A DNA stretch of 64,000 bases from Rhabdonatronobacter sediminivivens (GTDB taxonomy: Bacteria; Pseudomonadota; Alphaproteobacteria; Rhodobacterales; Rhodobacteraceae), in NCBI RefSeq assembly GCF_013415485.1, contig NZ_JACBXS010000017.1, forward strand, positions 1-64,000, written 5' to 3'. How positions within the stretch are numbered: the stretch's first letter is position 1; every line of letters begins with the position of its first letter. The notes under the pieces were generated by a model, which had not been told where the DNA came from, did not search any database, and saw only the letters and a program-made list of their open reading frames with translations. The position numbers and the translations under genes are program-made. This document shows positions 11,201 to 26,200 of the stretch, one piece after another.

Positions 11201-14200
11201 CTGTCGGCCAGCCCGCAACTGGGGGCGGGGGCGATCCTTCTGGGCACATTCGCCAATGGCGCCGCCCTGGCCCCGGGCGCGCGCTACGCCACCACCACCC
11301 AACCGGTCGAGGTGCCGCTGCGTTTCGGCGGCGATGCCTGGGTGATCGTGGTCACCGATGCGGGCAACGCGGTCGATGAATTCCCCTTCGAGGATGACAA
11401 CACCGCCCGCCAGCAGCTCTTCGTCACCCCCGCCCCGCGCCCCGATCTGGTGCTGGAGCGCGTGGTTGCCCCGCAGCAGGCCGTCGCCGGGGCCGAGATC
11501 GAGGTCCGCTTCACCGTGGCGAACCACGGTCTGGGCGAAACCTTTGTCGGCAGCTGGCAGGATTCGATCTGGATCGCGCGCGACCCGCGCCGCCCCAACG
11601 CCGCCCCCGCCCCGCAGAACCCGGGCGATATCGACTTCGTGCGCGGCAACAGTGCGCAGTTGCTGGCCACGATCCCGCGCAGCGGCGTGCTGGCGGTGGG
11701 CGAAAGCTACGAGGTGATCGCCCGCGTCCGCCTGCCCGACACTCTGGAAAGCGGGCGCTACTACATCACCCCCTGGGCCGACAGCACCGGGCTGGTGATC
11801 GAGGACACCCTGGCGATCAACATCAACCCCGATGACCCTGATGAGCTGGACAACAACAACTACAAGGGCCGCGCGATCGACATCCTGGGGCAGGTCATCA
11901 GCCTGCCTGACCTTGTGCCGCAGGTGATCGCCGACGCCACCGCGCCCGTGCGCGCCGGGCAGGACCGGCTTGAGGTGACCTGGCAGGTGCGCAATGACGG
12001 CGCGGGCAACACGCCTTCGGGGGCGCGCTGGCTGGACGGTGTCTATCTGAGCGACAGCCCCGAATGGGGCGCCCCGGGCGCGCAGGTCATCACCCTGGCG
12101 CTGGAGCCGCATCTGGACGGCCTGGGCCGGGGCGAAAGCTACACGCGCAGCCGCAGCTTCGATCTGCCGCCCTCGGCCGCGGGGCAGTATGTCCATGTGC
12201 GTGCCGATGTGGTGATGCAGGGCTGGCCCGGTGTGACCGAAGCCGATGAGGACAACAATACCGCCACCACCCCGGTCATGGTGACCCGCGCGGCATCGAA
12301 CCTGCGGCTTCTGGGGCTGGAGGCACCGGTCAGCGCCACCTCCAGCGGGCGGATTTCGGCAAGCTGGCAGGTTGAAAACACCGGCGCCGATGTCTGGGAC
12401 GGGACCGAACAGTGGTTCGATGCGCTCTGGGCCTCGCCCGATCCGGTGCCTGACTTTTCCCGGGCGACGCTGCTGGCGGTGGTGCCCGTCCGGCCCGAAG
12501 GCGGCCTGCCCAGCGGCGGCAGCTATGCGGCGCAGGCGGATGTGACCCTGCCCGGCGGGATCGAGGGGCCGTATTACCTGCATGTGTTCAGCAATGTCTC
12601 GTCCATCAGCGGCCGCCCCTTCGACAGCGACAGCACCACCGGCGCGGCCGACAGCTTGCGCAGCATCTACCACAACCGCGTGTTCGAAGCCAACGCCTTC
12701 GCCGACAACCGGGCCAGTCGGCAGATCGATGTCACCTATTCCGAACCCAATCTGGTGGTCAGCGCGATCGACCTGCCCGCCGAGGCCATGGCCGGCACCG
12801 AAATCGAACTGCGCTTCACCGTTGCCAATATTGGCACCCGTGACACCACGGTGGGCAACTGGATGGACCGCGTCTTCCTGTCCCGCGACGGGGCGCTGGA
12901 TGCGGGCGACACCATGCTGGCCGAGGTCCGCCGGATCGCCCCGCTGGCCGCGGGCGACAGCTATGAAGCAACCGTGATGATCCGCCTGCCGGACGGGATC
13001 GAAGGCGATTTCAACATCATCGTGGACACCGACAGCCTGGCCACGCCACTGGCCCGGGCCGAGAGCGATATCCGCAGCGGGCTTTCGGGCCTGCGCCTGG
13101 GCACCGGGCAGGGCCGCGTGCCCGAGTTCCGCGACACCGGCGACAACCAGACCGCCGCCCCCCTGACCATCACCCGCGGCATCACCCCCGATCTGCGCAT
13201 CACCGCCACAGACATCCCCGAAGCCCTGCAAAGCGGCCAGCGCCTGCCGGTCAGCTTTACCATTACCAACCTGGGCGAGGCCGACACCCGCGACGATGCA
13301 CGCTGGACCGATGCCGTCTATCTGTCGCGCGACACCACGCTGGACCCGCGCAATGACATCTTTCTGGGTCAGTTCCAGCGCGTGGGCGGGCTGGCCGTGG
13401 GCGAAAGCTATACGGTCACGGCGGATCTGGACCCGCGTCGGCTGCTGGACGGGGCCTGGTATGTGGTGGTGCGCACCGATCTGCCGGATGCCGCCAACCC
13501 CGATGGCCGCGTCTTCGAAGGGGCGGGCGAGGGCAACAACATCCGTGCCACGGCCCAGCCGGTGCTCTTCGGGCAGGCGTCCCCGGCGGATCTGGTGGCT
13601 TCGGATGTGCGGATCGAAGGGGCGCTGACCTCGGGGAACCAGGTGACACTGCGCTGGACGGTCACGAACGCTTCGGACAGCCCCGCGCAGGGGCGCTGGA
13701 CCGATGCGGTCTATCTGTCGACCGACAGCACCTGGGATATCGGCGACCGGCTGCTGGGGCGGCTGGAGCGGCCTGCCGAACTGGCCCCCGGCGAGAGCTA
13801 TGAGGCCGAGTTGATCGTGACCCTACCACCGGTGACCGAGGGTTTCTACCGCTTCATCGTCCGCGCCGATATCCGCAACGAGATCTTCGAGGACGGCGCC
13901 ACCGGCAACAACATCGCCGTCAGCGCAAGCGCCGTGCATGTGGATGTGCCCGAGCTGTCGCTGAACACCCCCACGGCCCTGACCCTTGCCCCGGGGCAGG
14001 AACGGCTGTTCCGCGTCACCCCCGGCGCGGCTGAAACCCTGCAGATCGCTCTGCAATCGGACCAGGCCGAGGCCCGCAACGCGCTGTTCCTGCGCGCAGG
14101 CACCGCCCCCGATGACACCCGCCATGACGCCACCCACCGCGGCCCGGCCCGGGCCGATCCGGTGGCGGTGCTGGGCAATACCGTGGCGGGGGCGCATTAT

Positions 14201-17200
14201 GTGCTGGTCCGCGCCCTGCCCGGGGGCGACACGGTCCAGCAACTGACCCTGACCCCCCGCCTGCTGCCGCTGTCGATCACCGACCTGTCGCTGGACCGTG
14301 GCGGGGACGGGCGGTTCGTGACCCTTGCGGTCGAGGGCGCGCGCTTCGCCCCCGATGCCGTCCTGCGCCTGACCCGCCCCGGCGTGGCCGCCTTCGAACC
14401 CGAACGGATCGAGGTTTCGCGCGGCACCACGATCACCGCCGTCTTCGACCTGCTGGATGCCCCGCGCGGGCTTTATGACATCGAGGTCATCAACCCCGAT
14501 GGCAGCATGGCCGTTGCGCCATATCGTTACCTGATCGAACGGCGGATCGAGGATCAGGTGCAGATGGCGCTCGGCGGCCCGCGCGTGGTCGAGGTCGGCG
14601 CCGCAGGGACCTATTCGGTCAGCTTTGCGAATTTCGGCAATACCGATGCGCCCTATGTGCATTTCACCTTCGGCGTGCCGGAAATGGGCACCGCCCCCGG
14701 GGTCTGGAACCTGCCCTTCCTGGAACTTGCCACCAATGTCACCGGCGCGCCCTCTGGCGATGCGCGCGGCATTGACTGGGCCGTTGCCGATCCGCTGGTC
14801 AATCGCGCCGGGCAGATTCTGGCGCCCGGGTTCGTTCATTCCATTCCCGCCGGTGGCGTGGTGCAGGCCACGTTCAACGCCCAGACCTATCCGGCGTTGC
14901 AGGCGCTGGTAGAGCGCGATTTCGCGGCGCTGCGCGCATTCCTCTATGCCCGCGACCCGGCCCTGCGCGCCGCCGGTGCGCTGGACGGCGGGCCTTCGGC
15001 GCTCGAGGATCTCAACCCGCTGTGGGCGGCGATCTTCAACGACCCGCGGGTCGAGGTGATCGACGATGCCGTGCGGCTTTATGCGCCGTTCCAGTTCAAC
15101 GTGGTGGCGGCGGCCACCCCCATGACCCATGCCGAATTCCTGGCCTTCCAGACCGCGCAGGCACAGTCCCTGCGCGCCGCGATCCTGGCCGATGAAACCG
15201 CGCCGCCCGCGCTGATGACGCTTGCGGCGGATGAACCGCTCTGGCTGGCAGGCTATCTGGCCGCCCTGGAAGATGCCGGCATCCTGCGCGCCGCCGAAGA
15301 CGCCCCCTATGTGCGCGATCTGGGCGCTGTGACCAGCCTTGTATCGACCCTGTCCATGGGGCTTGTGCTGGGCCCCGAAGGCGACGCGCTGCGCAGCAGC
15401 GGCGATCTGGTGGAATTCTTCGCCCAGGTCCGGCAATGGTATGGCACCGACAGCGACACGCTGGCCCCGCTGGCCGGGCTGGATCTGCGCGAGCGGCTCC
15501 CGGACATCCCGCCGCTGGACATACCGGTGCCGCAACTGCCCGTGTTCGAGGATTACGCGCTGGGCCTTGCGAACCCCACGCAATTCCTGGCCTTCAACGT
15601 GTTTTCGGCCTTTGGCGCAGCCGAAGGGTTCGATGTGGGCGCAGCCCTCAGCGGCGGCGCGCTGGACCCGCTGGACCTGGGCCGCTACCTGCAGGAGGCC
15701 GACACCCTGGGCCGCACGGCGGCACTCATCGGCCCCCGGACCGGTGGCGACGGCACGTTTGTCCCCGCGGGGACACCACTTCCCTACGAGATCCGCGTCG
15801 AGGCCCCGCAGGCGGCAAGCGGCCCGGCAACAGAGTTGCGGATCGTCACCGCGCTGGACCCCGCGCTGGACCCGGGCAGCTTCCGCCTGGGCGCGATCAT
15901 GGTGGATGGCGTGACCATCACCGTGCCGCCGGACCGGCAACTGTTCCAGACCGAGCTGAACCTGGAGGGCACGCGCGGGGTGGTGATGCGCGTCTCGGCC
16001 GGGGTGGATGCGGCCAGCGGGATCGCCACCTGGCTGATCGAGGCGATCGACCCCGCAACCGGCGAGCCGCCGCGCGACGGGCTGCGGGGGCTCTTTGCCG
16101 ATGCGGATGGCACGGCACGGGTGTTCTACACCGTCCAGCCGCGGGCATCGGCGCCGGATGGCGCCGAGATCACGGCCAGCGCACGGGTCTTCTTCGACAA
16201 TGCCCCGCCCGAGGACACCAACACCCTGACCCAGCGCCTGGACGCCCAGCCGCCCCGCACCACGCTGGAGGTGACGCGGGTGCCCGGATCGGCGATCCAT
16301 GCGCTGGATTGGGTGGCCGATGACGAGGGCGCGGGCGTGCGGGATGTGGCCCTCTATGTGGCTACCGACGGGGGTGATTTCCGCCTGTTCGACCGCTTTG
16401 GCCCCAGCGGTTTCTTCAGCTTCCAGGGCGAGTCCGGGCGCAGCTACGAATTCCTGGCCCTGGCCCGCGATCTGGCCGGGAATGTGGAACCCCCGCCGCT
16501 GGGTGTCTCGGTCCCCGGCAGCGCGGTGCTGGCCGATCTGGGCGGGCCGGGGATGCTGCTGCCCACGCCCGCCGCCCCGGCCCCGACCCCGCCCCCACCG
16601 GCCGATGCAACCCCGCATCCGCTGTTTGTCGCGGCCAGCGGGCGGGTGCCCGCGCCGGTGGCCAGCGCCAACCCCTCCAGCCTGACACAGGTCCTGGCCC
16701 CGTTCGCCGCCGCCGGGTTCGTCAGCGGCCTGCCCGCTGCCGATGCCGCCGGACTGGGCGCAACGGCGCTGGCGCAGGCCCCCGATGGCAGCGTGATCGT
16801 GGCTGGCGGCATGGGGCGCGGCGCGCTCTACAGGGTGGCACCGACCGGGGGCCCGGCGCCCCTGCCCTTTGCGATGCTGGACACCCCCATCCATGATCTG
16901 GCCTTTGGGCGCGATGGCCGACTGTGGGCCGCCAATGGCGCCGAATTGCTTGAACTTGACCCCGACAGCGGCATGATCCTTGCACGCCACGGCACCGGGT
17001 TGACCCAGGCCCTGGCGGTCGATCCGGCCAGCGGGGTGATCTTCATCACCTCAGGTCGCGGGATCGAACGCTTTGATCCGGTTGCGGAAACCTTTGCCCC
17101 CTTCAGCGAAACCCGCGCGGGCAGCCTGGCCTTCGGGCCAGACGGGCAGCTCTGGGCGGCGGCCTGGCCCGAACGCGGGGCGATCCTGCGGCTGGATGCG

Positions 17201-20200
17201 CAGGGCCAGGCCAGCCAGATGCTGCAGCTTCCCGGCCCGGTGGACAGCCTGAGCCTGGGCCTGCAGGCGCAGGAGGGGTTGCTGTTTGCCTCAAGCAACC
17301 GCGGGGCAGATGGCAGATCCGCGCTGTATCTGGTGGATATGGCCACGCGCGACTGGCTTGTCCTGGGCCAGAGCGCGGAACGGGGCGACAATCTGCTGAC
17401 CCTGGCCGACGGGCGCGTGCTGTCGGTGCAGGGCGCGCAGGTGGATGTGCTCAACCCGGTCACCGCCCCGGCGGTCAGCGCCATCACCCCGGCGCTTTCG
17501 CAGATCATCACCACACCGCTGCGCAGCATCATCGTGCAGTTTGACAGCGACATGCTGACCGGCACCGGCACCGAACCCGGGTCGGTGCTGAACCCCGACA
17601 ACTACCGCATTGCCAACCGGCAGGGGCATCAGATCCCCGTGACCGGGGTTGTCTGGGACCCGGCCACACGCAGCGCGACCCTGAGCGTCGATCCCCTGAC
17701 GACCGAGGAATACCTGATCGCCATCGCCCGCCAGGTCAGCAATGAGGCCGGGGTCCAGATGGCGCAACGGGTCGAAAGCCGCTTTGCGGTGCTGCTGGAT
17801 TTCTCGGACCGTGTGGCGCTGGAATTCACGAATGTGCGCAGTTCGGCGCAGGATGGGACGCTGCGCTATGACGTGCGCATCACCAATATCAGCGATGCCC
17901 CCCTGCCGGTGCCGCTGCGCCTGGTGCTGGACCCGGACCGCGCCTTTGGCGGCACCGCGATCGGGGCGGAACAGGCGGGCGATCTGTGGCTTCTGGACCT
18001 GAGCGGCGATCTGCCGGCCAGCGGCACCCTGGCCCCGGGTGCTGCGGTGACAACCACCCCGGTCCTGGCCCTGCCCCGCGGCAGCCAGATCGGGATCGAC
18101 CATGCGCTGTTCAGCCTGCCCATGCCGAACTCCCCGCCCGAGCTGACCGCGCCCCTGCCCGAACGCGCCGTGGTCGGCGAGACCCTGAGCACCCGGTTGC
18201 AGGCCGTGGACCCCGATGGCACCAGCCCGGTCTTCGTGCTGCTGGACGCCCCCGAGGGGCTGGAGCTGTCGCGCGACGGGCTGCTGACCTTTACCCCCAC
18301 CGCCGCCACGGCGGAATCGGTGCAGATGCGCCTGCGCATCTATGACGGTTTCGGTGCCTGGCGCGAGGTTCTGCATCAGATCGGTGTCGACGGGGGCAAC
18401 CATCCGCCCCGGTTCCTGATCGCCCCGGATACGGTGCTGGCCGTCGAAGGCATGCCGCTGGCGCAGCCATTCGCCGCCTATGACCCCGATGGCGAAGCCG
18501 TGTTCCTGCGCTTCGAAAACCTGCCCATGGGCGCCTATTGGGATGCGCAACAGGGCGCGCTGGTCTGGCAGCCGGATTACGGGCAGGCGGGCAGCTATGC
18601 CGATGTGCGCCTCATTGCCACGGACGGGCGCGGCGAAACCGTCCACCGGTTTGACATTCTGGTCGCCGAAGGCGCGGCGCCGCCGCTGGTCGCGCCCCCC
18701 GCCGAACGCGTGATCCGCGAAGGCGAGACCCTGCGCGTGCAACTGGTCGCCTCGGACCCGCGCGGCACGCCCCTGCGCTTTGGCAGCCCAGCGCTGCCCT
18801 CGGGGGGGCGCCTTGATGCGCAGTCGGGTCTGTTCGAATGGACCCCGGATTTCACCGATGCCGGGCGCTACCGGATACCCTTTGTCATCTCCAACGGGCA
18901 GCGCAGCACCCAGGTGCATCTGGAGGTCGAGGTGCTGAACGTCAATGCACCGCCGGTCTTTGCGCCGCTGGATGAACTCACCCTGTTCGAAGGCCAGCCC
19001 CTGGACCTGGCGCTCTGGGCCATCGACCCCGACAACCCGCGCTACGCGCCCCCGGTGCGGATTGACGGCGTTGCCGTGCCCGATGAGGACCGCTTCATCG
19101 CGCCCACGCTCACCTACACGGTCAGCGGCCTGCCCGAAGGCGCGGTCTTTGACCCCGAAACCGCAAGGCTGCACTGGATACCGGATTTCGGCCAGGCCGG
19201 GCGCTACAGCCTTGCCGTCACCGCAACCGACGATGGCGATGGCACCGGCCAGCCCGCCAGCACCACGCAGACCGTGGCGCTGCATGTCCTCAACCTCAAC
19301 CGGCCGCCGGAACTGGCCCCGATCGGCAACCGCACGGTGGCCGCGGGCGCGGCGCTGGAGATCCCGGTCACCGCCACCGACCCGGATGGCAACCCGCTGC
19401 GCCTGAGCGCCCTGCTGACCCCCGCCCCGGGGTCTGGCGCCACAGGCCTTGACCTGCGCCCGCGCGCCCTGACCGCCGAAGGGGACGGGCTGGGGCAATT
19501 CATCGACAATGGCGACGGCACTGGGCTTTTACGTTTTGCCCCGGTCCCTTTCGACCGCGGCAATCATGTCATCACCGTGCAGGTCGAGGATGACGGCGGC
19601 GGCGCACCCGCCCTGATCAGCCGCGATGAAGTCAGCTTCGTGCTGACCGTGGAGGCCCCCTCCATACCGCCGCGGCTGACGATCATGCCCCAGGCGGTGG
19701 CCGTGGTGGGGCGTGAACTGGTGGTGCCGCTGGACGCCACGGACCCGGATCAGGACCCGTTGACATTCTCTGCCGACACGCTGCCCCCGGGGGCGCGGAT
19801 AGAGCCGCTGGCGCAATACGGGCGCGCGGTGCTGGTCTGGACGCCCGGGCCGGATGACACGGGTGTGCATGATCTGGTCATCACCGTGCGCGACAATGGC
19901 AATGACGGCGCGGGACCCGTCGGCACGGATCAGGCGCCGCTGCGGCTGGTGGTGCGCGCGGCCAATGCCGCCCCGCTGCTGCTGCCGGTCGGCCCGCAGC
20001 AGGTGGATGCAGGCCAGACGCTGGATCTGCAGCTTGCCGCCATTGACCCGGATGACGACCTGCTGACCTTCACCGCCCGCAACCTGCCCCCCGGCGCCGT
20101 GCTGGACCGCGCCACCGGCCGCCTGCGCTGGACCCCGCCGCCCGACGCCGCCGGGATATACGAGGGGATCGAGCTGCGCGTCACCGATGGCGCCGACGAC

Positions 20201-23200
20201 AGCCTTGAGACCATCTCGATCACCGTGAACGCGGTCAATCGCGCGCCTGTGCTGGTGCCCCTGCCCATGCAATTCGGGCGCGAAGGGACCGAAACGCGCT
20301 TCCAGTTGATCGCCGCCGACCCCGATGGCGACCCGGTTGTCTTCGAAGCCCGCGACCCGCTGCCGCGCGGCGCAGAGTTCGACACCACCAGCGGCAGCTT
20401 CCGCTGGACCCCCGGGTTTGACGCCGCAGGCACCTATCAGCTTGCCTTTGCCGCGCTTGACCCTTCGGGCGCCGAGGCCCTGACCACGGTGACGCTGGAC
20501 ATCGCCGATGTGAACCGCGCCCCGGTGCTGGCTGCGGCGAACCAGATCGCCATCCTGGGCGAGGAGCTGCGCTTTTCGGTTGCGTCCTCGGACCCTGATG
20601 GCGATGCGCTTGTCCATGAATTCACCGGCCTGCCCCCCGGCGCCACCTTCGACCCCGACAGCGGCACGGTCAGTTTCACCCCCGGCCCCGGTGCGCTGGG
20701 GGATCATGTGGTCGTCGCCCGGGTCTCGGACGTGCGGGCGCAGGTGTCTGCGCCCTTTGTGCTGCGGGTTGTGGCGCAACCGGACCCCCCGCGCCCGCTG
20801 CTCGTGGCCACCCCTGACTTTGCGGTGCTGCCCGGCCAGCGCATCACCGTCAGCCTGCGCGCCGACAGCTTCCTGCCGGTTGCCGCAGCGCGGCTGCTGC
20901 TGAACGGATCCGAGGTCGCGCTCGATGCCAACGGGCGCGCGCAGATCACGGTCACCGCCCCCGGTGTGCTGACGCTGGAAGGGATCGTCACCGATACCGC
21001 CGGACAGGAGGGACGCACCAGCAGCGTGATCCGTGTGCGCGACCCGGACGATACCGCCGCCCCTGTCGTCACCCTGCCGCCCGCGCTTGACCGCGCGCCG
21101 CTGGACCGGGCGCAGACGCTGTCCTTTGGTATCGAGGACCGCAATCTGGATCACTGGCGGCTGGAGCTGCACCATATCGCCAGCGGAGGGGTGCAGCTTC
21201 TGGCCGAAGGCCGCCAGACCGGCACCCAGAGCCTGACCCTGGACCCGGCCGCATTCGCCAGCGGCTTCTACCGGCTGCAGCTTGAGGCCGTCGATGTCAG
21301 CGGGCGCAGGAGCACGGCGGCGCAGACACTTGAATTGCTGCCGGATACGGATGCCCCCCGCGCGATCCTGACGCAAACCGATCTGACCCTGCAGGTTGGC
21401 GCCAATACCCTGGCGCTGGCCCGGCAGTTCGACACGCTGGCCAATCCCGGCCCGGGGCTGCTGGGCAAGGGCTGGCGCCCGGTCTGGCAGGACTTCGCCG
21501 TCGAATATGACCCGCTGTCGACCGGGCGGGCCGAAGACGGGGTGCCGCGCGGACTGGGGCGTGAATCACGGCTGCATCTGTCGCTGCCCGATGGCACGCG
21601 CCTGGCCTTCGGGGTCCGGCTGGAGCTTGACCCCCACCCCGGCCTGCAGCTTGCGCAGCCGGTGTTCGTGCCCGATATGCCCGGCGACTGGCAGTTGCAG
21701 GCCGAATCGCCCCCGCTGATCGCCGCAGGCGGGCGGCTTTATGACCTGCGCAGCGGGCGCGCCCTGGACCCGCTGGCCACCGATGAGCTGCGCCTGCGCC
21801 TGCGCGCGCCGGATGGCACCGAATGGGTGCTGGACGGGTCCGGGCAGGTGCGCGCCATCACCTTTGCCGATGGCACCACGCTGGCCCTGTCGGATACGGC
21901 GATCCTGGGCCCTGACGGGGTGGTTGCGGCCCTGCAGCGCGACCACCGCGGACGCCTGGCCGAGGTCACCTCGGACCGGGCGCGGGTGTTGTTTGGCTAT
22001 CGTGGGGACGGGCTTCTGGACCGGGTGCGCCAGGTCGGCGCCACCGATACCGCGCTTCAGGCCTATGGGCCGGAGGGCCAGCTTCTGGGCAGCACAGGGA
22101 CGGGCGACACCGGGGCGGGCGACACCGGGGAGGGCGGCACCGGGGCGGGCGGCTTCTGGCTGGACGGCGACCAACTGCGCCCGCTGGCCGGGTCATTCGG
22201 CCCCCTGGCGGTTGCTGCCGGGACATCGCAGGCCGTGACCCTGGCCGAAGATGGCCGGGCCGTGGTCTCGATGGTGGTGCGCGGCAGCGAGGTTGCAGGC
22301 CCGGGCGGGCGGGTGCTGCTGGGGCTGCGCATCCATGGAAACGGGGCCATGCCGCAGGCGCTGACGGGGCTGGAGCGGCTGTCCTCGGAAACCACGGGCG
22401 GGGTGCAGACCCATATCCTTGCCGCCGAAACCGCAGGGCTGCATCTGATCGCGCTGGAGGGCGCGGCCGGCGCGGGTGTCACGCTGGAGGTGTTCACACC
22501 GGGCGATCTGGATGGCGACGGGCGCGTGGACGCGCGCGATGCCGAAGCTTTCGAACTGGGTCCGGTCGATATCACCGGCAACGGGCAAGCCGGGGCTGCG
22601 GATGCGCGGATCATCGCCGCCAATGCCGGTTTCGCGGTCAATCTGCCCCCCGTGATCGACGCCGCAGAGCTGCGCAGCTTTGTCGGTCTGCCCTTGCATC
22701 TGTCCCTTGGCGACCTTGCCCATGACCCCGAAGGCGACCCGGTTTTCCTGCGGGTTGACCATGCGCTGGGCGGCGCGGCGCGGATTGCCCCGGACGGGCG
22801 CAGCCTGATCTTCACCCCCGACCCCGGGTTTTCTGGAACCGCGCGGCTGGGCCTGCGCGCCGATGACGGCTTCGCGGTTTCGGCGGTCCATGACCTGCAG
22901 ATCACGGTTCTGGATGAACGCCCCCTTGCCATCGATTTCCTGACGCGCGGCTCCGAACTGAATATCGGCGGGCTTGGGGCGTTGATGGTGGTGGGCGATT
23001 TCCCCTCGGCCAGCGGGGTGCCCCTGCCGCTGGACTATCTGGACCTGAGCTTCACCGCACCCGAGGTTCTGGAGCTGCGCGAGGACGGCTTGCTGCGCGG
23101 CCTGATGGAGGGCGCAAGCCTGGTGATTGCAGAACGCGACGGCACCCGCGCCGTGACCCGCGTCAGCGTCGGCAACGAAGGGCTGGACGATCTGCTGGAC

Positions 23201-26200
23201 ATGATCATGGGGCTGGAGGTGGTCCCCGGCGCCATCACGCTGGAGGCCGGTCAGGGCACCGCGCACCTGCGCTTCACCGACAGCTCCGGCACTCCGCTGG
23301 AGGCAGAGCCCGGCGCGCTGGCGCTCTTCAGCTCGAACGATGCGGTTGTGACCGTCGATCCCCAGGGCCGCCTGCAGGCCGGTGCCGCGGGCGAGGCCGT
23401 GATCACCGCCATCCTGGGCGGGCTGGAGCGGCTGGTGCCGGTCAGGGTGGTTGCGGCGCAGACCGGTGCCACCACGCTGGGGCGCGATGGCGGCGTGATC
23501 GCGAATGAGGCGGGCATGACCGTGGCGATTGCCCCGGGCGCGCTGGGCCATGATGTCGAGGCCGAAATCCGCCAGATCGCCCGCGCCGATCTGCCCATCG
23601 CCCCCCCGCCCGAGGATCTGGGCTGGAATTTCGTCGATGCCTTCCGCTTCACCATCGATGATGCGCTGATGGCGGTTCCGGCGCAGTTCAGCCTGCCCAC
23701 CGATCTGCCCGAGGGCGCCGAGGTGGTGATCTATCGCCACGCTCCGCTGCCCGGCCCCGAAGGCTGGGTCATGGGCTGGCAGCAGGTGGCCAGCGGGCTG
23801 GTCGGCGCCGACGGGGTGGCGCGCAGCATCGGCGGCGATGATCTGGGGCTGGTGGCCAACAGCTTCTATGCCGTGACCAATCCGCGCGAGGGCGGCGTTG
23901 CCCGCCAGGGGGGCACCGCCTTTGCCGCATTCCCCCAGAACAACGCCAGCATGGGCGCGGTCATGAGCCTGCCCGGGGGGATTACCGTTGGCGCGACCGC
24001 GCCCGCACCGCGGGTGACATTGCACATGCCCATCGGAGCAATCCAGACCACCTTCAGCGCGATTTCGCCCAGCGGCCTGATCGAAAGCGTGACACAGACC
24101 ATCAACACTCTGGCTGATGGCATCCGCGATGCCTTTGACGTGACGATCTTCAACATCGGGCAGGTGGCGGACCCGGCAGATATGGTGCCGGTCATCACCG
24201 GCAGCGTGGTGGACAGCGACGGCACCTCCAGCACGCTCACGCTGCGCGGCGAGGAATTCGCCCCCCGCAGCCCCGCCTTTGCCGATGGCGAAAACGTCCC
24301 CGAGGGCGGCGTCTGGCTGGCGCTTGGGCGCGGCGACCTGGAGGCGCTGCTGGCCGCCATAGCCGGGGCGGACGAGGATGCCGAGCGCACGGAGGGCGGC
24401 GGCATGATCGCCCTTGCCGTGCCCCCGGACCACATCAGCAATTCCGAGCTGATGGTCGATCTGCCCACCGGGCTGGGGGTCAACGTGCTGGAGCTGCGCG
24501 TGATCCGCATGGATCAGGCGCTCAACAGTGCCAGTGCCGCCGGGGGCGTGCCCGCAGGTGCCACCGCCGGCGGGGTGGGCGATACCTTCCTTGGCCCCCG
24601 GCCGCAGGTGTCGGATCTCTGGCGGCTGAACAACAATAATGACGTGACGGTCGGGCTGGTGGCCAATGGCGCCTTCAGGGATCAGGCCTTCGGAGTTGAC
24701 CAGATCGTTGTCCTGGGGGTGCCGGAACCGGGTGCCCCGCCCGATATCCTGCGCCGGATCGCCCTGGACGGCTGGCCCGATGATGATGATCCGGCCCCGC
24801 GCGGCACAGCCCTGCCCCGCAGCGCGGTCACCTTCGACGACGGCGCGCGCGCGGTGGTGACGCTGGAACGGGCAGGGACGCTGGCGCTGGTCAACCTGGT
24901 CACCGGCGAACAGGCGGACCTGCTGGACCTGTCGGCGCTTCTGCGCAGCGATGGCGGCGGCGCGGGCGCGGGGGCGGCGGCGCCCTATCACATCATCCTG
25001 GACCGTTCGAACCGCTACGCGCTGGTCAGCGACGCCCAGCGCCCGCTGATCCATGTGATCGACATCAGCGGCGAACGGCTGGTGCATCTGGGCACCTTCA
25101 ACACCGGGCTGGACGGTTTCGGCCTGCGCGAGATCGCCCTGACCCAGGATGAGGCATCGCTGGTGGTCACCGCCACCGACGGCGTGCCCCATGACGGGCA
25201 GGGCACCGGGCGCGTGGCCTTCATCGGCATCCTCAGCTTCGATTTCTTCCTCAGCGAGCTTCTGGGTGGGCAACCCGATTTCATCACCCAGATCGAAACC
25301 CGGACCGCCGACGGCGCGCAGTTGCGCCAGCCCTACGGCCTGCAGGTGCTGCGCGATGTGACCGGGCAAGATATCGCCATTGTCACCGACCGCAACAACG
25401 ATGCCGCAGGCGTTTTCACCTTCGCGCGGCGGGATTCGTTCTTCTGGGATGCGCGCGCGCAGGTGCCCTTTACCCTGGCGCCGCCGATCCCCTTCAACCA
25501 CCCGCTGGCCGCCGCCATGCGCCGCGACAGCTTCGAGGTGAACAACGCCGCACAGGTGGTGCTGTCGCCTGACATGTCCTATGCCTTTGTCATGGGGCAG
25601 AACCGCTTTGCGGTCGATGATGTCACCCGCAACCCCAATTACCGCGCCCAGATCTTGGAGGTGTTCCCCAATGTCTTTGACCCCGGCCAACCCCGCCCGG
25701 CGGTGGCCGCGGGGTCTGCCATCGCGGTCATCGCCGACCCTCTGGGCGAGGCCCCGCAACTGGTTGGCGCGCTGCGGCCCGTGTCCAACGGCTTTGGCAC
25801 CAGGCTGGCGGTCTCGGGGGACGGGCTTTATCTCTACGCCGCCTTCGAAGCGCAGAACGCCATCTTTGCCTATGACCTGGATGCCCTGATCGCGCAGCTG
25901 CGCGCCACCGCCGATGAGCCGATCCTGCGCGGGTTCAACCCGCTCAACGATCTGGCGCCTGACGGCAGCAGCCTGATCAACTTCTCCTTCACGGGCGGGT
26001 TTTCGGCCGAGCAGCGGGCCGGGGTGAACCCCGAAATCGACCTGCGCGCCGATTTCGCATGGTGGCCTTCGGAGGGCGGCTTCGAGCAGCGCCCCTCGGA
26101 CCCGCAATCGCCCAATGCGCCCATCGGCACCGGTGCGACCAGCCGCCCGCAGGGGATTGTCAGCCAGGCGCCGGTGATCGGGCTGATCTCGCCCACCCGC

